Below, in pieces: positions 31,700 to 42,186 of a stretch of 59,044 bases of DNA. The stretch is from the NCBI GenBank assembly GCA_030407315.1, contig JALQPE010000566.1, positions 1-59,044 on the forward strand. Reading direction: 5' to 3'. Under the pieces are notes generated by a model that was not told the DNA's origin, did no database searches, and worked only from the letters and a program-made list of their open reading frames with translations. Position numbers and translations under genes: made by a program. Positions within the stretch are counted from its first letter, which is position 1; each line of letters starts with the position of its first letter. Source of the stretch: Asparagopsis taxiformis. Its lineage: Eukaryota; Rhodophyta; Florideophyceae; Bonnemaisoniales; Bonnemaisoniaceae.

Positions 31700-33630
31700 G
31701 CCTGTTCGGAATAGTTTTCTGCAGCCAAATCCGTTTTCAAGAATTGCTCCATCGTTGCAGACTTCTTCAACCACTAGCCAACGACCTCTGATATTCACTT
31801 TGCGAGGTTCAACTTGCACTTCAGACGAACTATACTGGGCAATATTGATGCATGTCTCCCTTGCTGAAGGAGATTTACTCTTTTCCGCTACTTCTCCGCT
31901 ATAGTGCAGAATTATATTTCTCCGCCACTAAATTCAACCATTAAGAAACCTTTCCTGGCTTTCATTCGATCCAATGAACTGTTTCACCACAATGATTTGT
32001 CCTATGCTCATTACTTTATGCACAATGATTGCTATTTCATCCGGGCTCGACCTACTCAATATCGTTTTGCTATCTTGTATCGCATTCCCTAAACACCATC
32101 CTGGCCAAGACGTATCCACTTCCGTTTGTTACGCAGTGATGCTCTAAGCACTAATACTGAATCTGATTTTCTCATGCACGTAGTTCCTACTCGTATACTC
32201 TACCATATTCTCGGCCCTATTCACAAGGTGAAAACACGATGTCTCGTTGAATCGTACTCGGTGTGATATCTTAAATTAGGATACATTTATATATTGCAAT
32301 GCAGACTCACTGCTCGCTTGAAACATGAAAATTATAAAAATTCTTCGACACTGCTGTTTCCTAACCGCCACCATCCACGTGGCCCGCTTTGACTGCCTGC
32401 CAAGTGTACTCGGAGCATACAATGACGTTATCGATATATACCATCCACATCATCACTGGAAGCGCGGACTCCTCGTCCAGGAAAGTGCGCCATTTTTCTT
32501 ACTCTTCACCTCCGCCTGTCCTGTAGGCCCCATATGCTAGTGTTTTTCCTATATTTCTGTAGTGATGACGTCATTCTAGACAATAAAAGGCGGTAGAAGA
32601 TACGATAATGTGCGCCTCCTCTGCCAGATCATGTGCTTCCAAGCGTAATTCGCAGCCTAGGTATCGTTTTCTGGGCCTCCCATCGCACCGCTCTGTTTCA
32701 AATTCATCCCTCTATTGTTCTCCTACACGTCATTTCCGCCCGCAGAGTGCTACTTAAACAACAGATTCTGGAAATCCCTGTTTCCATCTTCATATCCGTC
32801 GGAAACAAAGCAACAACCCTGGCCGTGGAAGCCGTATAGATCATCTAAACTGCTTACAAAGCGTAAGTTTTAGATCATCAATACGGCTTCCAAGGCCAAA
32901 GTTGTTGCTTTGTCTCCGACGGATATGAACCATGATGGTACGTTTCCACAACTCACGCCACTAACCCAGTTTTCTATTTGTTTCTCTTTCTCAAGTTTCC
33001 AGTCGGTGAGTGTTCCACTTCTACTTTCATTTATCTTTCTCTCTTACCACTTCTCCACTAATTTTCTTTTCTGCCTGTGAGTACATATCTCAATTTGGGA
33101 TGCAATGGTATTTGTTAAGGTACGTTAGTCTCCTAATCACCATCAATTTCCCTCTCCAATTCAACGTCACTAACTTGTTTCCTTTCTATACATCATTTTT
33201 TCTTCTTCTCTTCATTTCCTAGCTTATTCATGCAGCTCAATCAGTTGATAGATTTCTAGACTTTTCTAGTAGTTTTAGTTTTACTCGTCGGAATAGTGTT
33301 AGTTGTAGTAGCATTTTTAACATAGGGATTGTTTATTCTCAATGTAGCCTGCGCAAATAATCAAATCCAGAGTGAAGCTTCCCATATCGCACCCTCTTAG
33401 ATTGCTACCTATCCTACCGCGTATACCTCTCGCTAGCTCATAGTCACTACGAAATAAAAATTCCTAGCCGTACAATTGTGTCCATTCCCACGTAAATACC
33501 GTCCATTCCCCATCCTCATAGCACTAGAACTGCCTCCCTCTACCCCAAAAAGATGCCCACGACATCGTGACGCTCCATCTCATCCACCACTCCCAGGCAC
33601 CGAATTTTACTATATCAGGACACTACTTTT
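31700..33630. other. AT-rich stretch without a recognisable gene
   Basis: Short frames on both strands resemble nothing I know. A foldback of about 60-bp arms lies at 32785-32930. From 33000 the sequence is rich in T and C. Nothing else is supportable. Confidence 0.4.
32785..32930. mobile_element. Small foldback (MITE-like) element
   Basis: Left arm CATATCCGTCGGAAACAAAG... is mirrored by ...CTTTGTCTCCGACGGATATG, and both arms share GGAAGCCGTAT and GATCAT blocks. The loop is about 25 bp. Arms differ at a few places. Transposase source unknown. Confidence 0.7.
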
Positions 33631-34085
33631 ACTGTCTCCAGGTGCTGCCCAGGGCAGCACGAAATACTGTCTCCAGGTGCTGCCCAGGGCAGCACAAAGT
33701 ACTGTCTCCAGGTGCTGCCCAGGGCAGCACAAAGTACTGTCTACAGGTGCTGCCCAGGGCAGCACGAAATACTGTCTACAGGTGCTGCCCAGGGCAGCAC
33801 AAAGTACTGTCTACAGGTGCTGCCCAGGGCAGCACGAAATACTGTCTACAGGTACTGCCCAGGACAGTGAAAATCACTGTCTCCAGGTACTGCCCAGGAC
33901 AGTGAAAATCACTGTCTCCAGGTACTGCCCAGGACAGTGAAAATCACTGTCTCCAGGTACTGCCCAGGACAGTGAAAATCACTGTCTCCAGGTACTGCCC
34001 AGGACAGTGAAAATCACTGTCTCCAGGTACTGCCCAGGACAGTGAAAATCACTGTCTCCAGGTACTGCCCAGGACAGTGCACCGT
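33631..34085. repeat. 35-bp minisatellite, 13 units in two blocks
   Basis: Thirteen head-to-tail units of exactly 35 bp begin ACTGTCT. The first six hold GTGCTGCCCAGGGCAGCAC, itself a 19-bp hairpin. The next seven hold GTACTGCCCAGGACAGTG and carry ACAGTGAAAATCACTGT across the unit junction. The array forms the inner part of the right subterminal region of the 16-kb element. Confidence 0.95.
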
Positions 34086-34413
34086 GTTGGTTCCATCTAT
34101 TGTCCCAGGCAGCGTATTTCACTATCCGGCCATGTTGCCTTGGCCAATACAAAACACTATCCGCCAACACTGCCCAGTACAGTAAATTACATCATATCCA
34201 ACTATTGAATAAATCATTAATTTTTACTGTCTCCATTCACTGCCTCAGACAGTACTGTTAGACAGTGTTTTTTACTGTCTGCAGACAGTGTTCCGTACTG
34301 TCTGCCAGACAGTGCAAATCACTGTCTCCAAGTGTGGCATTAATTTTCATTTGCCGCATAGTGATTTTTACTGTCTCAGACAGTAAAAATCACTGTCTCG
34401 CAGTACTGTCTGA
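34086..34413. repeat. Right subterminal ACAGT/ACTGT region
   Basis: Scattered ACTGTCT and AGACAGT motifs in both orientations lead to the terminus, mirroring the left end. They likely serve as binding sites for the transposase that moves the family. Confidence 0.7.
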
Positions 34414-34437
34414 GGCCCCCTTTTCAACACCGTAGTG

Positions 34438-34827
34438 TAGGGAGTACGCAGCTCGACGGAGACGAAGCCTCGTTAGGCAAAACGTAAACGTAGAAGTCAG
34501 TCGTAGACTAGAGCCGTTGCTCGATCGTTGTCTTGTCCCCTTTCCCTCCCGGCACGATGCCAATACCTATATGGCCACGATGGCATCGCTTTACAGTGTA
34601 AACACTGCTCGTAACGTCCCCGAATGGGAAGGGACCTTGTGGGTCACACGTAGGGACCCGTTGGTCCGTTGGCCGTTGCCAATACGCTCGTTGCACACGT
34701 GTGCAGGTTGCGCGCGCGCATGCGCCAGCAATGTTCGTTCATTGCTGTCGCCGGTCGTATTCGCCGAAATTCGAATTCCGCGGAAAACGTAAATATTTGC
34801 AATTTCGGAATTGCCACGTATACTACA
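34438..34827 (-). repeat. 5' LTR, right segment
   Basis: After the second TA copy the LTR resumes with GGGAGTACGCAGCTCG and ends TACTACA, as in the intact LTR. Directly after it the transposase pseudogene sequence starts with GTCTGGGG. Confidence 0.9.
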
Positions 34828-35546
34828 GTCTGGGGAGCTGAGGCGGTGGACAATGCACTGTTTGATGAGCTTTGAGATGCCGAGGTGGAGATTGTGCAGA
34901 GGCTCGAAGGAGAAAATGTTGTAGGGGTCTAGGGGACTGTTGGTGGGTAAAAGAGCGGTCGATTCGAGGACAGAATGTTGTTCGAGGAGGGAGAGAGCTT
35001 CGAGCGGAGCAGTTGTATGCTCCTGAGCGCTCTCTTGGTGTGCAGAGCGTGTATCATCGAGGGAGCGGGGCTGGTGTGGCGCTCTGGATTCAAGTTTAGT
35101 GGCGGGGATGTAGCAGCGGTGGCCGGGATGTGTGGTGGTAATGCTGTTGCGAGTGCATGACAGCTCTTTGGCCTCTGGAAAGTCGCAGCAATAATTGGCT
35201 AGGATGGGAAAGTATTGGCGGGCAGTTGCAGTGGAGTCTGTGCAGGGGAACCCGGAAGAGAACGCGGTGGATAGGGACGAAAACACTTTTTCGAGTGCTT
35301 TATGAATATCAATTTTGCGAGCGCGACTAGCAGAACTAGAGGTTGTCGGCATTTCATCACCGAACAAGGCGTTGGACGAAGGGTTCACAATGTACGGAAG
35401 ATACCCGACGATGGTGAGGCCGGTACGGATGCAGTGGCGACGGAGGGGGGCGGAGAAGTTGAGCAGTGTGACGTGTATGGGGTATGCGACGATTGCGGAG
35501 CTCTTGAGGCTTGTGCTGCTCTTGTCGGAGTACACTTGGAGGAGGC
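34828..35546. repeat. Right copy of ~715-bp duplication flanking the gypsy element
   Basis: See the partner at 4833-5545. Differences are mostly single substitutions and homopolymer or short indels, at a rate that looks similar to or slightly higher than that between the two LTRs. Confidence 0.75.
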
Positions 35547-36299
35547 CGGCAAAGGAGGAAGGTGTGGGATCAGTTTCCTCTGCCCATACGACCTGTGGAT
35601 CTTCCGAGAGCTGCACGCGCTGTCTAGTAACCTGGTGCAGCGTTTTCGCGAATTCTGTGTGTAGGGGATGAGAAAATATTGCGGTGCCGTCTGGGGCGGT
35701 CTGTGGGGAGGGGTGGAAGAGAGTATTTGGTCGTTAGCCAGTGCTAACTGCCTGCGGAGCATGTCGACTGGGTCGCGGAGGTACAGCTGTGCCGAGTACT
35801 TACCAGTTTTGTCTGGAATGATGTGGCTCTTGTAACCTTCGGTGCGGAAATGTGTTTCGACCATGGAAGCGGTAACGTGGCGACATTCTTCTACGGTGCG
35901 AACGGCGCTGTTGAACTTTTCTAGGGAGAATGCGGGGTCTTGTAGGATGGTGATGACTTCGCTCACGCGGCCAGCGCCGGCCTTGTACTCGAGGGTTGTG
36001 AGACTGGCGGCGAGGGATTGCACGAGGAGGTCTGCGCGGGAGGGGGTTGAGGTTGGTGGCAGTGAAGCGTCACAGGGTGAGTCGCTGGAGGAAGCACGAC
36101 CAGATTCTGGGTCTGGGGAGCTGGGTTGCGGGGAATCATGGTCGCTGTTTCGAGCAGGCTCATGGGTGACGGCAGGGACACGAGCGTTGTTGAAATGTTG
36201 GGGAGAGGGGTTGAAACGGTAGCGACACGTTCGCTCATGCAGCGCGAGCGCATAGGCATCTACGCAGTAGTAGAAGCACCCTTCATACTTGCATTCCAT
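34828..36299 (-). pseudogene. Plavaka/CACTA-like transposase, N-terminal part
   Basis: The ATG lies at 36297-36299. The protein opens with a C2HC zinc finger (MECKYEGCFYYCVDAYALAL, then HERTC), as Plavaka transposases typically do. A serine/proline-rich linker and a helical block (AVRTVEECRHVTASMVETHF) follow. A frameshift near 35640-35690 leads into WAEETDPTPSSF, YSDKSSTSLKSSAIVAYPIH and IVGYLP. These resemble the DKT...YPVYLTLGN...GYLP core of Plavaka/Tnp2 enzymes. The gene then reaches EPLHNLHLGISKLIK and is cut by the LTR. The open frame of 341 codons that runs on into the LTR (to 34591) is a chance fusion. Its other half is at 3270-5545. Confidence 0.6.
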
Positions 36300-36309
36300 G
36301 TCGAGTTTT

Positions 36310-36890
36310 GACGCAAAAGGGAGGATTGCGAGCTGAACAGGGGAGACTGTGCCGTCCAGATGCGACCAATTTTATTTTTGTGGTGCTTTCGAGACATGGA
36401 ATGTAACGTGTTCGTTCGTAGTTTTGTGGGTAGTAGTTTTGTGCTCACTCCAGCTGACATCCCAACGGTGGAATTTAACCGAGAGTTCAATCATTTCCAA
36501 CTGTTACATCACATTGCGTGCTGGCAACGTGTGCATGGAAGGACGAACGACGACCCTGGGAGATGAATTTTCAATTAATTCATTTGTAATAATAAACTTT
36601 TTTATTTCCGAACTTCGTGGAATCTGAATGTGCTTTACAGCGGATATGCCACGGATCATGTAAGGAAAGCAAATGGATTCTCATATATATGATTATATGT
36701 TTATATTCGTTGTTCTCGATCCGGATCTCATTGTTCGGGGATTCAGGGACCATGGCTTGGGCCATACTCAATCTCACTGCCGGCGATGATTTCGAGTATG
36801 CACAGCAAGACTTAAGCGGACGCTGAAAGCTGTCCGGTCGACGCCGCAGGCTCCACTCCGCCCCCATCACCGACTGAGATTCTTTGACCG
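36310..36890. other. No gene recognised
   Basis: Upstream of the transposase ATG. Probably includes its 5' flank; AT-rich around 36560-36720. No terminal repeat of the transposase element was recognised. Confidence 0.4.
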
Positions 36891-36899
36891 CCTTTGCTT

Positions 36900-38010
36900 T
36901 GTTTAGTGTAGAGGATGGAATGAAGTTACGTGCGCGAATCTTGATCAAGATTTGCGCACTTACCTTCGTTCCATCCTCTACCCTCTAGGGTATCCATTGA
37001 GGGAAGCGTGGGTTTTGAGTCTGACTATTTCCGTTGATGCGATATTTTTCATTGGAAGCATGTTGACTCATGGTGTGTATTTAGCGGAGGATGGAAGAGA
37101 GGTACGTGAAGTTATGAAAGTATGCTGCGAGGGAAGGTTGGTTTAGAGTCTGACTGTTATGGTTGATTCCGATGTTTTGTAGATGATGCAGGAATGTTGA
37201 TGACGGAAGGTAAGTTTCACTGAGCACCAAGACTTGTTTTGCGAAGATATGGACTGCTGACTTTGATTATTCATTGAAAGGTTTTTGGATCATGGTTTGT
37301 ATTGTGTGTAGGATGGATGAGAGGTACATTCGCGAGTTCTCAGGGTATGTAGCAAGGGAAACGTTGCTTTTGAATCTGACTGTTGCGATTGATTCCGATG
37401 TTGCGTAGGTGATGGAGGAATAGTGATGACAGAAGGTAAGTCACACTGGGCGCCCAGTCCGGTTGTGCGAAGATGCGGAATGCTGACTAATTTTATTGGC
37501 TACACGATTACATGACTTATGGTTTGTATTGTGTGCAGGATGGAACGGGTAAGGTAAGTGTGCGAGTTTTGAAAGTAAGCAGCGAGGGAATGTTTGTTTT
37601 GAGTCTGACTGTTGCTGTTGATCCAATATTCATTCATTAGAAGCTTATTGAGTCATGGTGTGTATTGTGTGGAGCGAAGGTAAGTGTGCGAGTTTTGAAA
37701 GTAAGCAGCGAGGGAAGGTCGGTTTTGAGTCTGACTGTTGCTGTTGATTCCGATATTGTGTAGGTGATGCAGGAATGGTGATGACGGAAGGTAAGTTTCA
37801 TTGAGCGCCAGGATGTGTTTTGCGAAGATATGGAATGCTGACTTTGATTATTCATTGCAAGGTTTTTGGATCATGGTTTGTATTGTGTGTAGGATGGATG
37901 AGAGGTAAGTAAGGGAGTTTCCTAGGATATCTGTCGTGGTAATCGTTAGTTTTGAATCTGACTGTTGGGGTTGATGTTGTGTATGTGATGCAGGAGTGGT
38001 GAAGCAGGAA
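36900..38010 (+). repeat. Array of intron-like GT-AG units with tiny exon-like spacers
   Basis: GTAAGT- or GTACxT-started stretches end in TGTGTAG, TGTGCAG or TTTGTAG and are separated by short conserved blocks. Two block types alternate: GATGGATGAGAG and GTGATGCAGGAATGGTGATG (then ACGGAAG). Inside the intron-like stretches TTTTGAGTCTGACTGTTG and GATTATTCATTG recur. At 36910-36980 one unit is present in inverted orientation around CTTGATCAAG, making a hairpin. No long ORF joins the exon-like blocks. It may be a tandemly amplified intron-bearing gene piece, or a minisatellite that happens to keep splice signals. Confidence 0.65.
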
Positions 38011-38588
38011 CGGCAGGACTGAAGGAGAGTGAAGAAGGGATGTAGGAAGATGGGGAATGAAGCTGTGAGGTGTTTCTGGTATGTGTATATTTTGGGGCAT
38101 ACGATAGAAGTGAGAGTGGCTTTCAAGTGGTGTAAGATTTTGCTGACCATGTTCATGTTTGATGTCTTGATGATTTAATGGGCTGGGGTGGTGTCGAGGA
38201 AAGCGGGGATGGAATTGGGAAGGAGCGGATTTTTGTAATCTAGGTCGTGAGGGTTCTTGAAGTATGTGCGGATGGTGGTGCATGGCGTTCAGATGGTAGG
38301 GAGAACGCGATAGTGAGGGAGATGGGTGATCGACGATATGCTGACAGGTATTTTGTATTCTGGCTGGATACGTATTTCCTATTCTAACCGGGTATTTATT
38401 TCCTATTCTGACCAGATATGTATTCCCTATTCTAGAGAGACGTATTGTATACGAGCAGTTTCCTAAATGAGAGAATAAAATACGGTCCGATATGGGCCCT
38501 GAATTTACCATCCGCTGTAATTTCTTCCCTCCCGGTTTTCGCTGATATATTGTATACTGGATGTCGGGTCCTAGTATTCCGCCATATG

Positions 38589-38662
38589 TACTAGAGAAAG
38601 TGGACGTCCGCATCCAAAAAATTTTTATTTTTTTTGGACGCGGACGTTCATTTGTTCTAGTA
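38589..38662. mobile_element. 74-bp foldback element with TA ends
   Basis: Left arm TACTAGAGAAAGTGGACG... and right arm ...CGGACGTTCATTTGTTCTAGTA are imperfect inverted repeats around an A/T-rich centre. A second left-end-like start (TACTAGAGAGACTGGAAG) follows at about 38686. The element sits between inverted blocks CGGGTCCTAGT and ACTAGGACCCG, suggesting nested insertions. Confidence 0.65.
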
Positions 38663-38729
38663 AATCTCGGGGCCGACTAGGACCCGTACTAGAGAGACTG
38701 GAAGTCCGTGTCCACTTCCGAAAACACAG

Positions 38730-41204
38730 ACGACGGCGTCATTACGAAACTTCACGCACGAAGCGGAACGAAGCTATATGTTAGCTGATGAACGAGACCA
38801 ACGGGTCTCAGCGCACGAAACGCGCGCGAAAAACGTGCGAAACGAACGAGCCAACGAGGCCGCAACGACGGACGGCGAACGAAGACGCTGACGTCTCGAG
38901 TTCGATGTGACGGCGAACCGTTATCGCCATCGTGAGGCACGACGCCGAACGCGGTAGCCACGTACGGCAACCACGAAACGACACAACGGTGTCCTGCCAC
39001 GCGGTCATAACGATTGACGCGCAATAACGACGTGCCCGCGGGCTACCCATAACGATGCGAGCGAACCCGGAAGGGGTTGACCACGTATGGTCACGAAGAC
39101 TAAGACGCGCACGTCCGCGTCGCAAAACGAGTAAGCTAACGAAGCTTAGACTCCGTTCGAATTCGAAGGCGCACGCGCCACCGGCCACGTCGGCCAGGAT
39201 ACGAGCGCCTACGCGGACGTCGTAACGATAACGACGTACCTCAACGGGTCGACCCCGCGAAACAAAATACGAATACGCGACGGCGTACAAGCTGGTAGCC
39301 AACGTAAACGGCCCAGCCGAAGGCAACGAGCCGACGAAAAACTGGCTCACGTAGCAGCCTTGAACGTCCGCGGGCATACGAAACGACTTCGTCAATTGCG
39401 TCCCCGCCGGGTTCGCAAGGCGAAAAAAACGAAACTACGCAACGGCGTAGAGGGCGAACATTACGTAGGCCCAGGTGCACGTAGCACCACGCAACGAACG
39501 AGCGAACGAAACGCCCCATGGACGCCGCCGTGCGAGGCGAACCAGCGCAATGATAGTGCCACCGGCTAACGTGAAGCCGCAGAAACGACCAGTGCGGCGG
39601 CGCTAACGACGTCAACGGCTATACGAAAAGCCAAGCCCGCCGGCCGCGACGTTGTCAACGGAACCGCAACGCACCGCGACGAATCGCTGCGTACACGCCA
39701 CGGCGTAGAATGTCAAACCGACTCACGCGCGAGCGGTCTGACGTTCGACGAATTTTTTCGCTCAGCTCAACGGAGCAAATTAAAATTGGCACCGACGTGC
39801 TACGCGCCAGGGAGCTCGTACGCTCAACGAAATTCGGCACCCGACGGGGTTATCCGCACGAGAAGCGACGGCGGAAACGATTTCCGAGTTAGTTACTAAA
39901 TGATACGCACGCCAACGGGCTCAACGGTCGAGGTTAACGTACCATTCGCAGTGAAAAGCCGCCGCTACGCGCCGCCGCTTCGCCGAATAGTCACGAATTT
40001 CACGAACCTGCCAGCGGGCACGCGCCGTCGCGAACGCGAAAGACGAGCTGCGAAAGCTCTACGACACCCAACGGGGTAGACGCCACAACAACAAAAATTG
40101 TGGGGAGGGGCTTAACGCTTACCCCTTCCCCAACGCAGACGACCTGCCAGTACGAATTACGAAGCTCAATGGAGCCATGCGGTTACGCAGAAAACATGAC
40201 GACGTTTACGAAGCAGCTCGATGCTAAAGCCTACGAGGCCTACGTACTAATCTAGGAACGACCTAGTAGCGACGCGAACGCTTGCCAGCAGGGTCATACG
40301 GACCAGGGCCTTCGCCGCGGCTATCGCGGCTGCGGCTGCGACTGGGCTGAACGAAGCCCGGCGCGTACGGATCGACGGTCTGCGTGACCACGGGGGCTCG
40401 CTCGCGACGCGACGCGGGATCCCCAGCGTAAGGGTCCGAAGTCCCGTGACTGCGCTTATCCGAAGGGCGCGCCGAAGCGGGGTCGCGTGGCAGGTACGCC
40501 GCCGCGTGGCCATACCCAACGGTGTTTCCGTACTACGGCGGCGACTAGTAGCCGCCGCCACTTGCGTATCCATAGGGATCGTTACGACCACCAACGGCTG
40601 GTGCGTAACCACGAGTCGCCGAGGCGAGACGTTCCGAAATCGCGAGTTCCGCTGCCAAGCGGGCAGTCAGGTCCAACGTCTGGGCTCTGAAATCCTCGGC
40701 TGCGCGAGCCACGGACGTAATAAGGGAACGAATAACCCAGCCGTCCGCACGAGGCGGAGCGGCCATCGACGTACCGAGAAGCCGACGGGAATCCTCATCG
40801 GAGATGCGGTCGTCCAAGCTCACGAAGCGAAGCATACGTTCGGCCAGCGTGGCCGCCTCCGGACGACCGACACGGGCAACGTTGCCCCCTTCCGTAGCCT
40901 CTCGTGGCACGATCTCACGAGGATCCGGCGCACGCGGCGCTTCATCTTGATGGTCACGACGGCCAGAACGTGACCCGCGAGGTCGATTGCCGCCACCGAG
41001 GCCACCAAAGTAGCCAGAACGATTGTCACGACGGCGTTCGGCTCGGGGAGCGTCCTGCGGTACGTATGCGCCGTCGCTGCGTACCTGGACGAACTCTTGG
41101 TTGTTCCCGGTCGTGTAATCCGGGCGCACGACGCGATACTCCGGCCCCAACGCGAGGGCGACGCGAGTCTCCGCCACCACGCCGGTGACGGAAACGACAC
41201 AGGA
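38730..41204 (+). mobile_element. Truncated, inverted second copy of the gypsy 3' region
   Basis: The reverse complement matches 8108-10400 of the full element: the C-terminal part of the antisense ORF and the following noncoding 1.5-2 kb. No pol, LTR or gag parts are present. It ends abruptly at both sides, at about 38730 next to small foldback elements and at about 41204 next to unrelated AT-rich sequence. One 210-bp block that is duplicated in the full element is single here. Confidence 0.85.
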
Positions 41205-41249
41205 AAAGCAATTTTTTGAAAAACCAGTAAATTTTATGGTCTGGACCAT
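40545..41249 (-). pseudogene. C-terminal fragment of the antisense ORF (second copy)
   Basis: About 220 residues match the antisense ORF at 7005-9029 with many conservative differences. Shared blocks include LALGPEYRV, RSDGAYVP, APRAPDPRE, RFVSLDDR, PPRADGWVIRSLI and RAQTLDLTARLA. The frame stays open across this diverged stretch, so the protein was under selection while the copies separated, but this fragment lacks its N-terminal half and a start. A stop or shift follows YASGGG, where the full-length protein continues. Confidence 0.8.
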
Positions 41250-42186
41250 TAGAAATTAGTGGAATGGCAAACCATAAAAAAATCGCAGAAATTACCGGCG
41301 CCGTGCCATAGATAAGTAGTGGAAATACCGTAAAGAATAGAGTGGAATGAAACTGCGCCGTGGGAGTGGGTATAAGCACCGTGACATGGTGGAATTTTCC
41401 ACTACTGTACGGAAAAATAACATTGGAAAGGACAAAGACACGTCGCGTTGGTCATGACGGTGACCGGAGGTGGCATATTCCATTATTTTTAGAATTTACT
41501 TGCTGGAATCACGAGACGAGGGAACCATATGTATGACAGTACCATGTTGGACTCGAACCATGAACATTGATGGTCACGCCGGTCTGAGGTACTGGTGGTA
41601 GTCGTAGCAATGTAGTGATGGTAGAGGGATGGAGTGGTACTGACTGTTCCAACGCGCCATACGCTTCGATGACGTCACGTTTTGGACGTCCATGCAGAAT
41701 CATATGAAAGAGGCGAGATACAGAGTGTATGACGTGAACTAGCTAATCTCGTTATGGTCATTGTTCTACCATAGGTAGGGTACGGTCGAAAGAGTAGATA
41801 ATTGTACTTGAGTTTAGTTTCTGTAGTATTACTTAGTAAAGAATGGCACCATCTATGTTGATTTTTAGCACAGATACTACGGCATAGTTACTGTCGAAGT
41901 CGCAAAATTTTGTAATAAAGTCACTCCCGCATACACAAGATTGACCTGAATAGTGAGTTCCGCCCTGGCTTTAAGCGTTACTAGTATCTTAAACGCAGTA
42001 TTAGTGGATTTGAAAACTTGTGCGGCAGTAGGGAACAAGGTAGTGAATTCGTATCATACGATAAAAATGAAAAATTGGACGTTACAGACATGGGTGAAGT
42101 AGTATCTAGTGAAGAAGTCGACGAAGACTTGTCCTAAACAAAATTGCAGATAGTGCGTTGTAGTATCTTTATTTCGTGGAGGAACT
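41250..42186. other. AT-rich gap before gene C
   Basis: No gene is supportable. The stretch TTAGTGGAAT...CCACTACTGT near 41255-41400 suggests old inverted repeats. It probably contains the promoter of the gene at 42187, but no clear TATA box stood out. Confidence 0.4.

Larger units (their letters stand above)
18340..34437. mobile_element. 16.1-kb TIR element (CACTACGG termini, TA target duplication)
   Basis: The left end reads CACTACGGTGTTGGGAA and the right end, on the other strand, CACTACGGTGTTGAAAA, giving a terminal inverted repeat of about 13-17 bp. TA stands directly outside both ends (18338-18339 and 34438-34439). The unbroken LTR at 5546-6206 has a single TA at the matching point, so boundaries and a 2-bp target duplication are directly readable. 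The CACTA-like termini and long subterminal arrays of ACAGTA/TACTGT motifs recall the CACTA/Mirage/Chapaev group. I found no intact transposase inside, so it is probably non-autonomous. It carries palindromes, foldback repeats, a minisatellite and broken pieces of several unrelated genes. Confidence 0.88.
5546..34827 (-). mobile_element. Ty3/gypsy chromovirus-type LTR retrotransposon, with nested 16-kb element
   Basis: The element runs right to left. Its 5' LTR is 18075-18339 plus 34438-34827. It is followed by a primer-binding-site candidate, gag (17975-15573), protease (15633-14662), pol (14734-11045) and about 2 kb without sense genes. An antisense ORF (about 6802-9029), a purine-rich tract and the 3' LTR (5546-6206) complete it. 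Without the nested insertion it is about 13.2 kb, which is long for the group. The LTRs begin TG, end CA and differ at roughly a dozen places, so the insertion is not recent. The chromodomain at the end of pol and the integrase order after RNase H place it among chromovirus-like Ty3/gypsy elements. No short target-site duplication is visible. Confidence 0.92.

Noticed and set aside
33476..33940. Plus-strand ORFs of 112-154 codons with repeated peptide units
   Set aside because: They are translations of the 35-bp minisatellite; all frames stay open because the unit lacks stops.
33631..34085. Possible CRISPR-like array
   Set aside because: Units are contiguous with no unique spacers, and the context is a eukaryotic transposon end.
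18340..34437. Classical CACTA element with 3-bp target duplication
   Set aside because: The three bases outside the ends (GTA and TAG) do not match; the empty site supports only TA.
34591..35616. 341-codon minus-strand ORF
   Set aside because: It joins transposase pseudogene sequence to LTR sequence across an insertion boundary; a chance fusion.
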